A stretch of DNA of 64,000 nucleotides, taken from assembly GCA_034111105.1 (NCBI GenBank), contig JAWUXY010000083.1:1-64000 (forward strand), read 5' to 3'. Position numbers and translations under genes: made by a program. Of this stretch, positions 52,667 through 62,361 are shown one piece after another. The notes beneath the pieces were generated by a model. The model had not been told where the DNA came from, ran no database searches, and saw nothing but the letters and a program-made list of their open reading frames with translations. Positions within the stretch are counted from its first letter, which is position 1; the number at the start of each line of letters is the position of its first letter. Source of the stretch: Bermanella sp034111105 (GTDB taxonomy: Bacteria; Pseudomonadota; Gammaproteobacteria; Pseudomonadales; Oceanobacteraceae).

Positions 52667-53209
52667 TTACAGGCCATCAAACTCACAAATAGAGTACACA
52701 TTAAAGCCTGCTGCTTTGATTTTTTCGCTGCCTTTTAAATCTGGTAAATCAATAATTGCTGCCACTTCTACCACATTTGCCCCAAGTTTTTTAACCAGCT
52801 CACACGCCGCTAACATAGTACCGCCAGTGGCAATCAAGTCATCCATCACAAGTACATTATCGCCGGGTTTAAACGCATCGGTATGCAATTCAATTTCGGC
52901 ACTGCCATATTCAAGATCATAACGTTGACAAACGGTATCGAATGGCAACTTGCCTTTTTTTCTCACTGGTACTAACGACAAACCCAGCTCATAAGCCAGT
53001 GGGGCACCTAAAATAAAACCACGTGCGTCAATTGCAGCAACCGCATCTAATTGCATGCCTTGATAGCGATGGACAAAGCTATCGATTAATTTACGAAACA
53101 CCTGCTTGTTTTGTAATAAAGGCATGATGTCACGAAACATCACACCTTGTTCTGGCCAGTTTTCAACCGTGCGCACGGCATTTTTAATTTCATCTTGATA
53201 AACAGACAT
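52667..53209 (-). CDS. apt: Adenine phosphoribosyltransferase
   Basis: A 180-residue type I phosphoribosyltransferase. The PRPP loop is 'VLVMDDLIATGGTMLAA', with 'AIDARGFILGAPLAYELG' and 'FRDIMPLL' specific to Apt. It salvages adenine to AMP. It sits near a nucleoside porin and a purine permease gene, so the three make a purine uptake and salvage cluster, although apt has its own promoter. Confidence 0.97.
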   Translation of the reverse strand: MSVYQDEIKNAVRTVENWPEQGVMFRDIMPLLQNKQVFRKLIDSFVHRYQGMQLDAVAAIDARGFILGAPLAYELGLSLVPVRKKGKLPFDTVCQRYDLEYGSAEIELHTDAFKPGDNVLVMDDLIATGGTMLAACELVKKLGANVVEVAAIIDLPDLKGSEKIKAAGFNVYSICEFDGL

Positions 53210-53271
53210 AATGTTTCCAGTATTTAACGAACAACTAAAACCTTTTAAGGTTTGATACGTTAGAGCATAAA

Positions 53272-53305
53272 AAAAGCAGGTGACGCTTTCGCCTCACCTG
53301 CTTTT
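53272..53305. terminator. Terminator between the porin gene and apt
   Basis: AAAAGCAGGTGA (53272-53283) and TCACCTGCTTTT (53294-53305) form a perfect 12-bp stem with T-tract, past the stop side of the porin gene on the minus strand. Confidence 0.9.
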
Positions 53306-53316
53306 CTAACGCTTAA

Positions 53317-54006
53317 TTAAAAGTGTGCTTTAACCAAAAGATTTACGTTGTTTTCGTCTACGCCTTTAATATTGTATTTGTCATTCCACATTACGTACTC
53401 AACGCCCACGTATAATTTATTGTCATAACCTACAAGTTTAGCCATGTCCCATTTAAGCTGAGGTGTAAAGTTACTGCTAGTTGTATCATTTAGCTCTGTT
53501 GTATAGTCCCAGAAACCATCAAACATAAAATCTTGGCCTGCAACATTAAATGGTAAACCCCAAACAACCGTTACTTGTTGATTGTCTTCACCTGAATCAT
53601 TAAAACGCTGATAGGCGCTCACACTAAAATTAGTGAAACCTGGTAGGTTCAAACCCGTACCAAAACCCAATAGAAATTGGTCATCATTTTCGTTCATTTC
53701 CCAAGTAGTCGCTAGCTTCACGCTATTGACTAACCCGTTTTCAAACGTCATTAAATTAAAATTAGGGCTCAATTCAATGTAGGTTTCCGCACCACCATTA
53801 TTTTGATCTACCAAGCGATCAACAAAACCAAATATGTCACCCCAGTCATGCACACTTAAATATTCATAGGTCATAACAACGCGTTCGTTATCGCCCACTT
53901 CGTAATCATTTCCTTGAAGCAAAGTCAGGCTTTGATCTTTAAAAAAGGTTTCAGCATTCACTAAGCTTGAAGCGGCTAATAATAAGCCAAGGGTTAATTT
54001 TTTCAT
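53317..54006 (-). CDS. Tsx/OmpK-like nucleoside porin
   Basis: A 229-residue outer-membrane beta-barrel with signal peptide 'MKKLTLGLLLAASSLVNA', alternating amphipathic strands, the OmpK/Tsx-type text 'YEYLSVHDWGDIFGFVDR', and a C-terminal Phe ('LLVKAHF'), the barrel-assembly signal. The family lets nucleosides cross the outer membrane. It is divergent from the NCS2 purine permease, which supports a purine/nucleoside role. Confidence 0.92.
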   Translation of the reverse strand: MKKLTLGLLLAASSLVNAETFFKDQSLTLLQGNDYEVGDNERVVMTYEYLSVHDWGDIFGFVDRLVDQNNGGAETYIELSPNFNLMTFENGLVNSVKLATTWEMNENDDQFLLGFGTGLNLPGFTNFSVSAYQRFNDSGEDNQQVTVVWGLPFNVAGQDFMFDGFWDYTTELNDTTSSNFTPQLKWDMAKLVGYDNKLYVGVEYVMWNDKYNIKGVDENNVNLLVKAHF

Positions 54007-54074
54007 TAGGGGGGCTCTCCTAGGGGGGAATGTTACAAAACTAACCTTTTGGTCAGAATTAGGTATAATTTCGA

Positions 54075-54154
54075 ATCCTACACAGGATCTAAGTGCACAT
54101 TCAAGTGCTTATATGGATTTATGCCCATATTTGGGTTTATAGTCAAAGCACTTA
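54075..54154 (+). promoter_or_regulatory. Structured leader of the purine permease gene
   Basis: The 5' region of the permease gene holds a hairpin ATCCT/AGGAT (54075-54088), a nested pair AAGTGCTT (54103-54110) with AAGCACTT (54146-54153) and an inner ATATGG/CCATAT stem (54111-54130). A second segment, TAAGTGC (54090-54096), can pair with the same GCACTTA (54148-54154), so two folds compete. It does not show the conserved core of the guanine/adenine riboswitch. It may be a different RNA switch or a protein-binding leader. Confidence 0.5.
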
Positions 54155-54186
54155 GCATAAAAAATAAACAATAAAGGGCCTCACCC

Positions 54187-55479
54187 ATGCTAGAAAAACT
54201 GTTTCAGCTGAACAAGTTCGGCAGCAATAGCAAAACCGAAATCATGGCAGGTATCACTACCTATCTCACAATGGCGTACATCATTTTTGTGAATCCCGCT
54301 ATGCTAGCCGATGCAGGAATGGATAAAGGCGCTGTGTTTGTCGCAACCTGTCTTGCGGCCGCGATTGGTTGTTTCATTATGGGTTTTTGGGCCAACCTTC
54401 CTGTTGCCTTAGCACCGGGCATGGGTTTAAACGCGTTTTTCACCTATGGCGTTGTTTTGGGCATGGGCCACACATGGGAAACAGCATTAGGCGCGGTATT
54501 TTTAAGCGGTATCATTTTCATTTTAATCAGCGCCTTTAAATTACGTGAATGGATTATCAATGCCATTCCCGTAACATTAAAAAAAGCCATTGCTGCCGGT
54601 ATCGGTTCTTTCCTTGCTTTGATCGCATTAAAAAATGCAGGGATCATTGTTGATCATCCCGCTACGTTGGTCAGCTTGGGTGACATTACGAGTTTTTCTC
54701 CTGCTATGGCGATTCTTGGTTTCTTTCTGATTGTCGCGTTAATACAGCGTAATATTCCTGGTGCGGTTATGATTGCTGTACTAGTAGTTACCGTTATTGG
54801 CCTAATTGCAGGCGACGTAAGTTATGCAGGCATCATGTCAGCACCGCCATCATTGGCGCCAACGTTTATGCAAATGGATGTTGCTGCCGCATTTGATGTG
54901 GCCATGCTAAGTGTGATTTTTGCCTTTTTGTTTGTGGATTTATTCGACACCAGCGGTACTTTAATCGCGGTGACTCAACGCGCAGGTTTAACTAAGTCTG
55001 ATGGCCAGGTGCCACGATTAGGCAAAGCATTAATGGCTGATAGTACCGCAACGATTGCGGGTGCCGCGTTAGGCACATCAACCACCACCAGTTATATTGA
55101 AAGTGCAGCAGGTGTGGCTGCTGGCGGTCGTACTGGTATGACCGCTGTCACCGTTGGTGTTCTATTTTTACTCAGTATTTTCTTCGCACCGTTAGCGGGA
55201 ATGATTCCAGTATACGCCACCGCTGGCGCTATCTTTTATGTGTCAATCTTGATGATGTACACTCTAAAAGAAGTTGAATGGGACGACTTAACCGAAGCGG
55301 CACCTGTTGCGGTTGTATTATTACTGACCCCTTTAACATTCTCAATAGCACACGGTATCACGTTGGGTTTTGTGACGTATGCCGCAGCGAAAGTACTCGG
55401 TGGTAAGGCCAGTGAGCTGAGCACCAGCGTTTGGGTATTAGCTGTGTTATTATTGGCTAAAATCATCTTCGTTGGCTAA
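54187..55479 (+). CDS. NCS2 purine permease (AzgA/GhxP-like)
   Basis: A 430-residue transporter with about 13 hydrophobic segments and the AzgA-branch text 'ITTYLTMAYIIFVNPAML', 'LAPGMGLNAFFTYGVV' and 'FLFVDLFDTSGTLIAV'. This branch takes up adenine, guanine or hypoxanthine with protons, unlike the xanthine/uracil branch. It is followed by an mscS gene 28 bases on. Confidence 0.92.
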   Translation: MLEKLFQLNKFGSNSKTEIMAGITTYLTMAYIIFVNPAMLADAGMDKGAVFVATCLAAAIGCFIMGFWANLPVALAPGMGLNAFFTYGVVLGMGHTWETALGAVFLSGIIFILISAFKLREWIINAIPVTLKKAIAAGIGSFLALIALKNAGIIVDHPATLVSLGDITSFSPAMAILGFFLIVALIQRNIPGAVMIAVLVVTVIGLIAGDVSYAGIMSAPPSLAPTFMQMDVAAAFDVAMLSVIFAFLFVDLFDTSGTLIAVTQRAGLTKSDGQVPRLGKALMADSTATIAGAALGTSTTTSYIESAAGVAAGGRTGMTAVTVGVLFLLSIFFAPLAGMIPVYATAGAIFYVSILMMYTLKEVEWDDLTEAAPVAVVLLLTPLTFSIAHGITLGFVTYAAAKVLGGKASELSTSVWVLAVLLLAKIIFVG

Positions 55480-55507
55480 TGATTCGTTCGTCAACATAAG
55501 GAGCACA

Positions 55508-56332
55508 ATGGATTTTCTTGAAAATTTTGTAATCGAAAACCAAGCCGTGATACTCGATTATGCACTGCGATTTTTGGTTTCTTTTTTCATTATTTGGCTG
55601 GGTTTTAAATTCAGCAGGCTAGCGTCCGGATGGGTTGGGCGCTTACTAGCAAGTAAATCCATTGATACAGCTATCGCCGCCTTTGTACAAAGTCTTGTAC
55701 GTATCTTGATCCTCATTGCCGTTATTATTGTTGGGCTGAGCCATCTTGGTATTGAAACCACCACCTTTGTCACCATCATTGGTGCAGCGGGTTTAGCCAT
55801 TGCGCTGTCTTTGCAAAGCTCTCTTTCTAATTTTGCATCAGGCATTTTAATTGCGGGGTTTCGCCCATTTAAAGCGGGTGATTATATTGAAGCTGGCGGC
55901 GTGGCTGGGGTTGTTAAAGAAATCCAAATATTTTCAACTATCATGACCACACCTGATAATAAATACGTTGTGGTGCCTAACTCAGAAGTAACCGGCAGCC
56001 CCATCACCAACTATTCGGCCAATCCTACGCGCCGTATTGATCTTGTTATCGGTGTGGCTTATGACGCAGACCTGAAACAATGCAAAACATTGTTTGAATC
56101 GATTTTGAATAATCACCCACTTATTTTAAAAGAGCCCGCTTACACTGTAGGCGTACTTGAATTAGCTGACTCATCCGTCAATTTTGCCGTGCGTCCCTGG
56201 GTCAAAACGGAAGACTTTTGGACGGTTAAATTTGAGCTAAATCAAACCATCAAGCAAGCATTAGACGATGCTGGCATTGGCATACCATTTCCACAAATGG
56301 ATGTTCATTTTCATCAAAATAAAAAGGGATAA
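55508..56332 (+). CDS. mscS: Small-conductance mechanosensitive channel MscS
   Basis: A 274-residue MscS-type channel. There are three N-terminal helices, and the pore helix is 'IIGAAGLAIALSLQSSLSNFASG' read in parts (about 92-115). The conserved beta domain follows with 'FRPFKAGDYIEAGGVAG', 'VPNSEVTGSPITNYS' and the end 'GIGIPFPQMDVHF'. It opens on membrane tension to relieve osmotic downshock, which fits the ectoine-using lifestyle. A frame extends to 55472, but ATG 55508 follows AAGGAG and matches family length. Confidence 0.95.
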   Translation: MDFLENFVIENQAVILDYALRFLVSFFIIWLGFKFSRLASGWVGRLLASKSIDTAIAAFVQSLVRILILIAVIIVGLSHLGIETTTFVTIIGAAGLAIALSLQSSLSNFASGILIAGFRPFKAGDYIEAGGVAGVVKEIQIFSTIMTTPDNKYVVVPNSEVTGSPITNYSANPTRRIDLVIGVAYDADLKQCKTLFESILNNHPLILKEPAYTVGVLELADSSVNFAVRPWVKTEDFWTVKFELNQTIKQALDDAGIGIPFPQMDVHFHQNKKG

Positions 56333-56334
56333 TA

Positions 56335-57078
56335 ATGTCTTTTTCTAAAACCCTCATATCCGTTGCGTTTATTTCTATTGCACAATCTGGCTGGGCGCTT
56401 GAACCTACCACAGGTGAAATTGAGCTAGGGGTCGTTGCTACTTCTGGCAACACCGAAACTAACTCGATAAAAAGTAAATTATCAGTCACCCAAGATTTTA
56501 CCTCTTGGAAAAATAACTACCTGATTGATACGCTTTTTAAAGAAGAAAAAATTGAAGAAGACGATGGCAGTAAACATACTGAAACCAGTGCTGAACGTTA
56601 TTTTTTCTCCGCTCAGGGTGATTATAAATTAGACGAAAAAAATTCAGCTTTGTTTGTTTATGGCTCATATGAGAATGATCGCTTTTCTGGCTTTGAACAA
56701 CAAAACTCAGTCGCGGCCGGTTATGCCGATCAAATGTTTGGTAATGAATCGTCATCCCTTAAATATAATGCAGGTCCGGGTTATTTTTATAATGAGCTAA
56801 ATGATGGCAGCACAGAAGAAGGCGGCATTATTCGTTTAGCGTTGGATTATCGCTTAAAACTCAGTGACACATCTAAATTTAAACAAACCATCAGCACAGA
56901 AGCCGCATTAGAAAGTGATGACAACACCAAAAGTAAAGCGGAAACATCTGTTTCAGCCACACTAATGGGTAACCTAAGCTTAAAGGCATCATTCAATGTT
57001 ATTCATAATACTGACGTGCCCGATGACAAAGAAGAAATGGACACAACCACAAGTTTATCTGTCTTGTATTTGTTCTGA
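56335..57078 (+). CDS. DUF481 outer-membrane protein
   Basis: A 247-residue protein with signal peptide ending near 'SGWALE' (residue 23) and repeated amphipathic strands, of the DUF481 (YdiY-like, salt-induced outer membrane protein) family: 'GEIELGVVATSGNTETNSI' start, ending in 'SLSVLYLF' with the terminal Phe of outer-membrane barrels. It begins 2 bases after the mscS stop, so they are co-transcribed. Confidence 0.88.
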   Translation: MSFSKTLISVAFISIAQSGWALEPTTGEIELGVVATSGNTETNSIKSKLSVTQDFTSWKNNYLIDTLFKEEKIEEDDGSKHTETSAERYFFSAQGDYKLDEKNSALFVYGSYENDRFSGFEQQNSVAAGYADQMFGNESSSLKYNAGPGYFYNELNDGSTEEGGIIRLALDYRLKLSDTSKFKQTISTEAALESDDNTKSKAETSVSATLMGNLSLKASFNVIHNTDVPDDKEEMDTTTSLSVLYLF

Positions 57079-57090
57079 TTTTTAATCGTC

Positions 57091-57128
57091 AAAAAAGCTC
57101 GCTTGCCTAATAGTCAGCGGGCTTTTTT
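57091..57128 (+). terminator. Intrinsic terminator after the DUF481 gene
   Basis: AAAAAAGCTCGCT (57091-57103) pairs with AGCGGGCTTTTTT (57116-57128) with one G-T wobble and T-tracts on both strands. It closes both the DUF481 gene and the convergent cusA-like gene. Confidence 0.92.
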
Positions 57129-57153
57129 ATGAATTGCCAATTAGTAACGCATG

Positions 57154-60100
57154 TTAAGTGCTAGCCAATTTTCTTTTTTTAATCACAAAGAATAAAACCG
57201 GCAACAGCAATAAAGACAACACCAATGTTGATATCATGCCGCCCACCATGGGCGCGGCAATACGTTGCATGACCTCTGAGCCCGTGCCACTTGCAAACAT
57301 AATAGGCAGCAACCCTATTATGCTCGATAACGATGTCATCAGTATTGGGCGCAACCTTGCACTGGCCCCGTTTTCAACGGCCACCATCAGCTGTTTTACA
57401 TCTACACCACGTTGCGATTCATCAATACATTGCTGCCATGTTTGATTTAAATACAACAGCATCAATATACCTATTTCAACCGAAACACCGGCTAGTGCAA
57501 TAAAACCCACCGCCACCGCTACGCTGTATTGAAACCCCAATATATAAACCAACCCAATGCCGCCTACTAATGCAAATGGCACAGTGAGTAAAATCATTAA
57601 TACATCAGATATTCGTTTTAAACTTAAATACAACAACACGATAATGACAAACAAGGTTATAGGCATAACAATGCTCAGTTTTTGCTGAGCTCTTAATAAG
57701 TATTCATATTGCCCTGTCCATGCAAGTGAATACCCTGTAGGTAATTCTAATGTTTCTTGTAATTGTTGCTGCGCTTGCTTTACATAACCCGCTAAGTCAT
57801 CTCCGTGAATATCAATATAACTCCAACCATTTAAACGCGCGTTTTCACTTTTTATCATGGCCGCACCATCATTCACTTCAATACTGGCGACGTCAGCTAA
57901 ACGAATATAAATATTATTATCCGTTAAAATGGGCAACTGCTTTAGTTTTTCAATATTGTCACGATAGCGTTGCTCATATCGTACATTGATAGGATAACGC
58001 TCTAACCCTTCGATGGTTTGGGTGACATTAATGCCACCAATCGCGGCTTGGGCCGTATTTTGTAAAGATTGAATATTTAACCCGTAGCGAGCGGCTTTTT
58101 GACGGTCTATTTTTATATTAATGTAACGCCCACCAATGACACGCTCACTATAAACAGAGCGTGTTTTTTCAAGCTTTTTAAGCTCGCGCTCAATATCTTT
58201 ACCTATGCTTTCTATTACAGCTAGATCTGGCCCTGAAACCTTAATGCCCACTGGGGTTTTAATACCCGTAGCCAGCATATCGATACGGGTTTTAATGGGC
58301 ATAACAAACGCGTTGGTTAACCCCGGAAAATCAATCAACTGATTTAATTCTTGCTGCAAGCTTTCTGCACTCACTCCGTCTCGCCATTGGGATTTTGGCT
58401 TAAACTGAATAACGGTTTCTATCATAGTTAAGGGCGCAGGATCCGTGGCGGTTTCGGCTCGGCCAACTTTACCAAACACCGTGTCTACCTCTGGAATCGT
58501 TTTAATCAGCTTATCGGTCTGTTGTAAAATTTGACGAGCCTTACCAATGGATATACCCGCGTACGTTGTGGGCATATACATTAAATCCCCTTCATCCAAC
58601 GGTGGCATAAACTCGCTACCCGTTTGATTCAATGGATACACGGCTGCAGTTAAAACCAGTAAAGCGCTTATTAATACGGTTTTATTATATTTTAAGCACA
58701 CGCGTAACAATGGTTTATACATGGCCAAAAATATTTGATGAATCGGATTATGCGCTTCGTCTCTAATATGGCCTCGAATAAAGTAACCCATCAATACCGG
58801 CACTAATGTAATGGCTAAAGCAGCCGCCATCGCCATTGCATAGGTTTTTGTTAACGCTAAGGGCGAAAACAATTTACCTTCTTGTGCTTCTAAGGTGAAT
58901 ACAGGTAAAAAACTTAAGGTAATAATAAGCAGCGAAAAAAATATGGCCGGCCCCACTTCTTGACTGGCTTCAACAATTACTTGCCAACGATTTTTATTGG
59001 TGATTGTCTGTTTTGAAAAATGCTTATGTACATTTTCAATCATAACAATGGCGCCATCAACCATGGCACCAATGGCGATCGCAATGCCACCTAATGACAT
59101 AATATTCGCATTAACACCTTGCAAATACATCACGATGTACGCACACAAAATAGCGACGGGTAAGCTAATTAAAACCACTAAAGATGAGCGAAAATGAAAC
59201 AGGAAGATCAAACAAATGATTGAGACGACTAAAAATTCTTCGAATAGTTTGCCCATTAAGTTATCAATGGCGCTTTGAATCAGGTTCGAGCGATCATACG
59301 TCACGACAATTTTTACACCATCGGGCAAGCTGCTTTTAAGTTGCTCTAATTTTTTCTTTACCTTTTCAATGGTGGCTTGCGCATTTTCGCCATAACGCAT
59401 AACCACAATACCACCGACTACTTCGCCCTCGCCATTTAGCTCGGCAATACCACGGCGCATTTGCGGTCCTATTGTGATCCTTGCCACATCATCAAGTAGT
59501 AATGATGTTCCTTGTGAGTTCACACCTAAGGGGATATTTTTAATATCTTGTATATTGGTTAAATAACCATGAATACGTACCATGTATTCAGCTTCTGCCA
59601 TTTCTAATACAGAAGCACCACGTTCTTGATTGGCTTGCCGAATAGCCGTATTAATATGTGACAACGGCAAACCATAAGCTCGTAGTTTTTGAGGGTCTAT
59701 TTCCACTTGATACTGACGAACCATGCCGCCAACGGTAGCCACTTCCGAAACACCGGGTACTGTTTGTAATTCGAATTTTAAAAACCAATCTTGCAGTGAT
59801 CGCAATTCACTTAAGTCATGCTCCCCAGTAGGGTCAACTAATGCGTAATTAAACACCCAACCAACACCCGTTGCATCTGGCCCTAATTCTGGCTGCGCGC
59901 CATCGGGCAAACGTGAGCTGACTTGACTTAAATATTCAAGTACCCGCGAACGCGCCCAATACATATCAGTGCCATCTTCAAAAATGATATATATGTAACT
60001 GTCACCAAAAAAACTAAAACCGCGCACAGTGGTCGCCTTTGGCACACTTAACATAGCGGTGCTTAATGGATAGGTCACTTGATCTTGCACTACTTGTGGT

Positions 60101-60270
60101 GCTTGACCAGGATAAGAGGTTTTAATAATAACCTGTACGTCTGATAAATCAGGAATAGCATCTATCGGGGTTTGCTTAATGCTCATTACCCCAGCAATGA
60201 CCAAACTGGCTGTCACCATAAGCACCCAAATACGATGAGTCACGGATAACTGAATAATAGACGCAATCAT
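57154..60270 (-). CDS. cusA: CusA-type heavy-metal RND efflux pump
   Basis: A 1038-residue HME-RND transporter with 12 membrane helices and two large periplasmic loops. 'AIAIGAMVDGAIVMIENVHKH' (given to Asn as the family block) marks the CusA/SilA branch of monovalent metal pumps rather than CzcA. 'SEFMPPLDEGDLMYMPTTY' gives the Met-rich porter region. It exports Cu(I)/Ag(I) from periplasm and cytoplasm with CusB and an outer-membrane channel. The outer-membrane partner CusC is not encoded here. It overlaps the adaptor gene by 4 bases. Confidence 0.92.
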   Translation of the reverse strand: MIASIIQLSVTHRIWVLMVTASLVIAGVMSIKQTPIDAIPDLSDVQVIIKTSYPGQAPQVVQDQVTYPLSTAMLSVPKATTVRGFSFFGDSYIYIIFEDGTDMYWARSRVLEYLSQVSSRLPDGAQPELGPDATGVGWVFNYALVDPTGEHDLSELRSLQDWFLKFELQTVPGVSEVATVGGMVRQYQVEIDPQKLRAYGLPLSHINTAIRQANQERGASVLEMAEAEYMVRIHGYLTNIQDIKNIPLGVNSQGTSLLLDDVARITIGPQMRRGIAELNGEGEVVGGIVVMRYGENAQATIEKVKKKLEQLKSSLPDGVKIVVTYDRSNLIQSAIDNLMGKLFEEFLVVSIICLIFLFHFRSSLVVLISLPVAILCAYIVMYLQGVNANIMSLGGIAIAIGAMVDGAIVMIENVHKHFSKQTITNKNRWQVIVEASQEVGPAIFFSLLIITLSFLPVFTLEAQEGKLFSPLALTKTYAMAMAAALAITLVPVLMGYFIRGHIRDEAHNPIHQIFLAMYKPLLRVCLKYNKTVLISALLVLTAAVYPLNQTGSEFMPPLDEGDLMYMPTTYAGISIGKARQILQQTDKLIKTIPEVDTVFGKVGRAETATDPAPLTMIETVIQFKPKSQWRDGVSAESLQQELNQLIDFPGLTNAFVMPIKTRIDMLATGIKTPVGIKVSGPDLAVIESIGKDIERELKKLEKTRSVYSERVIGGRYINIKIDRQKAARYGLNIQSLQNTAQAAIGGINVTQTIEGLERYPINVRYEQRYRDNIEKLKQLPILTDNNIYIRLADVASIEVNDGAAMIKSENARLNGWSYIDIHGDDLAGYVKQAQQQLQETLELPTGYSLAWTGQYEYLLRAQQKLSIVMPITLFVIIVLLYLSLKRISDVLMILLTVPFALVGGIGLVYILGFQYSVAVAVGFIALAGVSVEIGILMLLYLNQTWQQCIDESQRGVDVKQLMVAVENGASARLRPILMTSLSSIIGLLPIMFASGTGSEVMQRIAAPMVGGMISTLVLSLLLLPVLFFVIKKRKLAST

Positions 60271-61775
60271 GGCTGCATACCTTGCTCAGGTTTTGCATTG
60301 TGCATTTTGATACGATCAACCGATACGCCAATATTGACAGATGTTTGCTGCTCTACATGAGAGATGACATATTGCTTGTTTTCAAATTCATCTAAGCAAA
60401 AACCAATTTCATCGCCTACTTTTAATGTTGATATATCCACATGTTCATCAATCGGTAAGGACATAACCATTGCGGACCATTGCCATTTTTCTATTGGTTC
60501 ATGGGCGATGGTGAGCGCGTCAGGCTCGATAGCTTGCACGGTGCCATGCACCCAAACACGATCAATACTGTCTTGTTTTGGTGTGTCGATACGAACTAAT
60601 TCCGCGGTAATATTCGATTCGCTATCAATTAAAAACTGGGCAGACGTCACAACACGCTGACCTTGCTTTAACCCGGTTAAAACTTGAGTTAAACCTTGAG
60701 ACTGTTTACCTGTAGTGACAATAACAGAGCGATACTGCCCGTCACCTAATGACAAAACCACTCTCTCGTTTGTACCAGTTATGATAATCGCGTTACTGGG
60801 CACCAATAAGCTTGCGGGTAAGGGTTTAGTTTGAATATTTAATTGTGCAAACATATTGGGTTTTAAGATGAGATCAGGATTATCGAATACGACTCGTACT
60901 TGCTGTGTGCGGTTTACCGCATTAACGTTAGGAAAAATGTAATCTACTTTTCCTTGCCAACTTTTCCCTGCAAATGCTTTTAACGACATGGTTACAGGCA
61001 GGCCGACATCAAGCCAAACTAATTGTGATTCGAACACTTCAGCAAGCACCCAAATGGTGGATAAATCCGCTGTGGCAAGCATTTCAATTTGCGGTTGAAC
61101 ATACATACCTTCACGCACATTCAAGTGTGATACATAGCCTGATTTTTTAGCGTAAAACGTTAGATTCTGTTTTACTTTTTTGGTTTTTTCGAGCAAAGCA
61201 ATTTGTTCACGGTTAACACCCAATGCTTTAAGCTTTAAACGAGATGACTGCAACAATCGCTTGTTGCCAGTGTTAAGCGCTCCGATAAATTCTTCTTGGC
61301 CATAGACAAGCTCTGGGCTATACAAGTCGTACAGTTTTTGACCTTGCTTGATTTTATCCCCAACACTATAGACATACAGTTTTTCAATCCAGCCATTGGT
61401 ACGACTATGATAATGCTGAACGCTGGTATCGTCATATTGCAAAAACCCAGCGACATCGAGTACTTGATGCAACGATTCATGCACAACAGAGGCTGTTTTC
61501 ACACCAAGCTGATTTTCAATTTGGGGCGAAATAGACACTGTGCCAACAGGTTGATCTTGATTAGCATTGTCATAAACCGGTATAAGATCCATGCCCATTG
61601 GAGATTTGCCTGGTGCATTTTTTCGGTAATTGGCATCCATCGGCGCCACCCAATACAGCGGCTCTTGGCTCTCATTTTTTTGAGACGAGCCTGATTCACG
61701 CGAGACCAACACAATGGTCAATAACGCACCCAGCAAAAACGTAAATACAGGTATTAAAACCGTTTTTTTCAACAT
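60267..61775 (-). CDS. cusB: CusB-type adaptor with heavy-metal-binding and CusF-like domains
   Basis: A 502-residue membrane-fusion protein in four parts: N-terminal anchor, a heavy-metal-binding segment ('YWVAPMDANYRKNAPGKSP' then 'MGMDLIPVYD', about 43-70), the adaptor core (about 90-380), and a C-terminal CusF-like domain (about 400-485, 'GTVQAIEPDALTIAHEPIEKW' start, 'WSAMVMSL' with the Trp and two Met that bind Cu(I)/Ag(I) in CusF). In E. coli CusF is a separate chaperone; here it is fused. Start ATG 61775 is chosen over 61799 because it begins the anchor (MLKKTVLIP). Confidence 0.9.
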   Translation of the reverse strand: MLKKTVLIPVFTFLLGALLTIVLVSRESGSSQKNESQEPLYWVAPMDANYRKNAPGKSPMGMDLIPVYDNANQDQPVGTVSISPQIENQLGVKTASVVHESLHQVLDVAGFLQYDDTSVQHYHSRTNGWIEKLYVYSVGDKIKQGQKLYDLYSPELVYGQEEFIGALNTGNKRLLQSSRLKLKALGVNREQIALLEKTKKVKQNLTFYAKKSGYVSHLNVREGMYVQPQIEMLATADLSTIWVLAEVFESQLVWLDVGLPVTMSLKAFAGKSWQGKVDYIFPNVNAVNRTQQVRVVFDNPDLILKPNMFAQLNIQTKPLPASLLVPSNAIIITGTNERVVLSLGDGQYRSVIVTTGKQSQGLTQVLTGLKQGQRVVTSAQFLIDSESNITAELVRIDTPKQDSIDRVWVHGTVQAIEPDALTIAHEPIEKWQWSAMVMSLPIDEHVDISTLKVGDEIGFCLDEFENKQYVISHVEQQTSVNIGVSVDRIKMHNAKPEQGMQP

Positions 61776-61829
61776 AACGTAACAACACTTTATAAACAAA
61801 AGACAATTTTTAGATGCAACTAGAGTGTG

Positions 61830-62162
61830 TTAAGCAATAATGGGTGGGCGATAAAGGCTTTTAAGAAAAGAAGAAAATGAAGAGGCTTTATAAAAATGAA
61901 CGCTTGAACTTGATGACACATGGGCAAACGTCAGTGTATTTATGAACATAGCGGACGCCATTGCATGGCATTGGCAATTTTCATCGCAGCAGTCGCTCAT
62001 GGTCATTGCTGAATCTGTGGTAGCGTCATGACACGGCATATTGTCCATGAGCATTTTAGAGGGTGTGGTCGCACTTGCAGACATCATTTGCGACGCATAG
62101 CTCTGACTAATACCTTGTATTAGTAGCATCATGCACAGCAATGTGATGTTAAGTGATTTCAT
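61830..62162 (-). CDS. Small periplasmic Cys/His/Met-rich protein
   Basis: A 110-residue protein with a signal peptide (cleavage near 'SYASQ', residue 24), a metal-ligand-rich middle ('MPCHDATTDSAMTMSDCCDE' then 'NCQCHAMASAM') and a C-terminus ending 'SLYRPPIIA'. Similar proteins (CopL/DUF2946-like) precede copper or cobalt efflux genes and probably bind metal or help regulate. It is 54 bases upstream of cusB on the same strand and likely heads the operon. The exact family is uncertain. Confidence 0.78.
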   Translation of the reverse strand: MKSLNITLLCMMLLIQGISQSYASQMMSASATTPSKMLMDNMPCHDATTDSAMTMSDCCDENCQCHAMASAMFINTLTFAHVSSSSSVHFYKASSFSSFLKSLYRPPIIA

Positions 62163-62361
62163 AACCGACCTATGGTTTAGAACTATGATTTAGCATTATG
62201 GTTAAAATAATGCAGAACGTATGCTAATTATTACCTTGGCATCACCCTGTGTCAAAGTCATACCAAACATAAGTGCAACAAACGTATTTGAGGCCATTGA
62301 TATTGCTTAGTTCAATATAAACGCACAATACATTCAATTAGTCATATTATTATAACTCCTA

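Noticed and set aside
54060..54160. Classical guanine/adenine riboswitch
   Set aside because: Conserved purine-riboswitch core bases are not present; only the general stem pattern is kept as a finding.
61296..61694. 132-codon frame antisense to cusB
   Set aside because: Entirely inside the adaptor gene; no start signal or homology.
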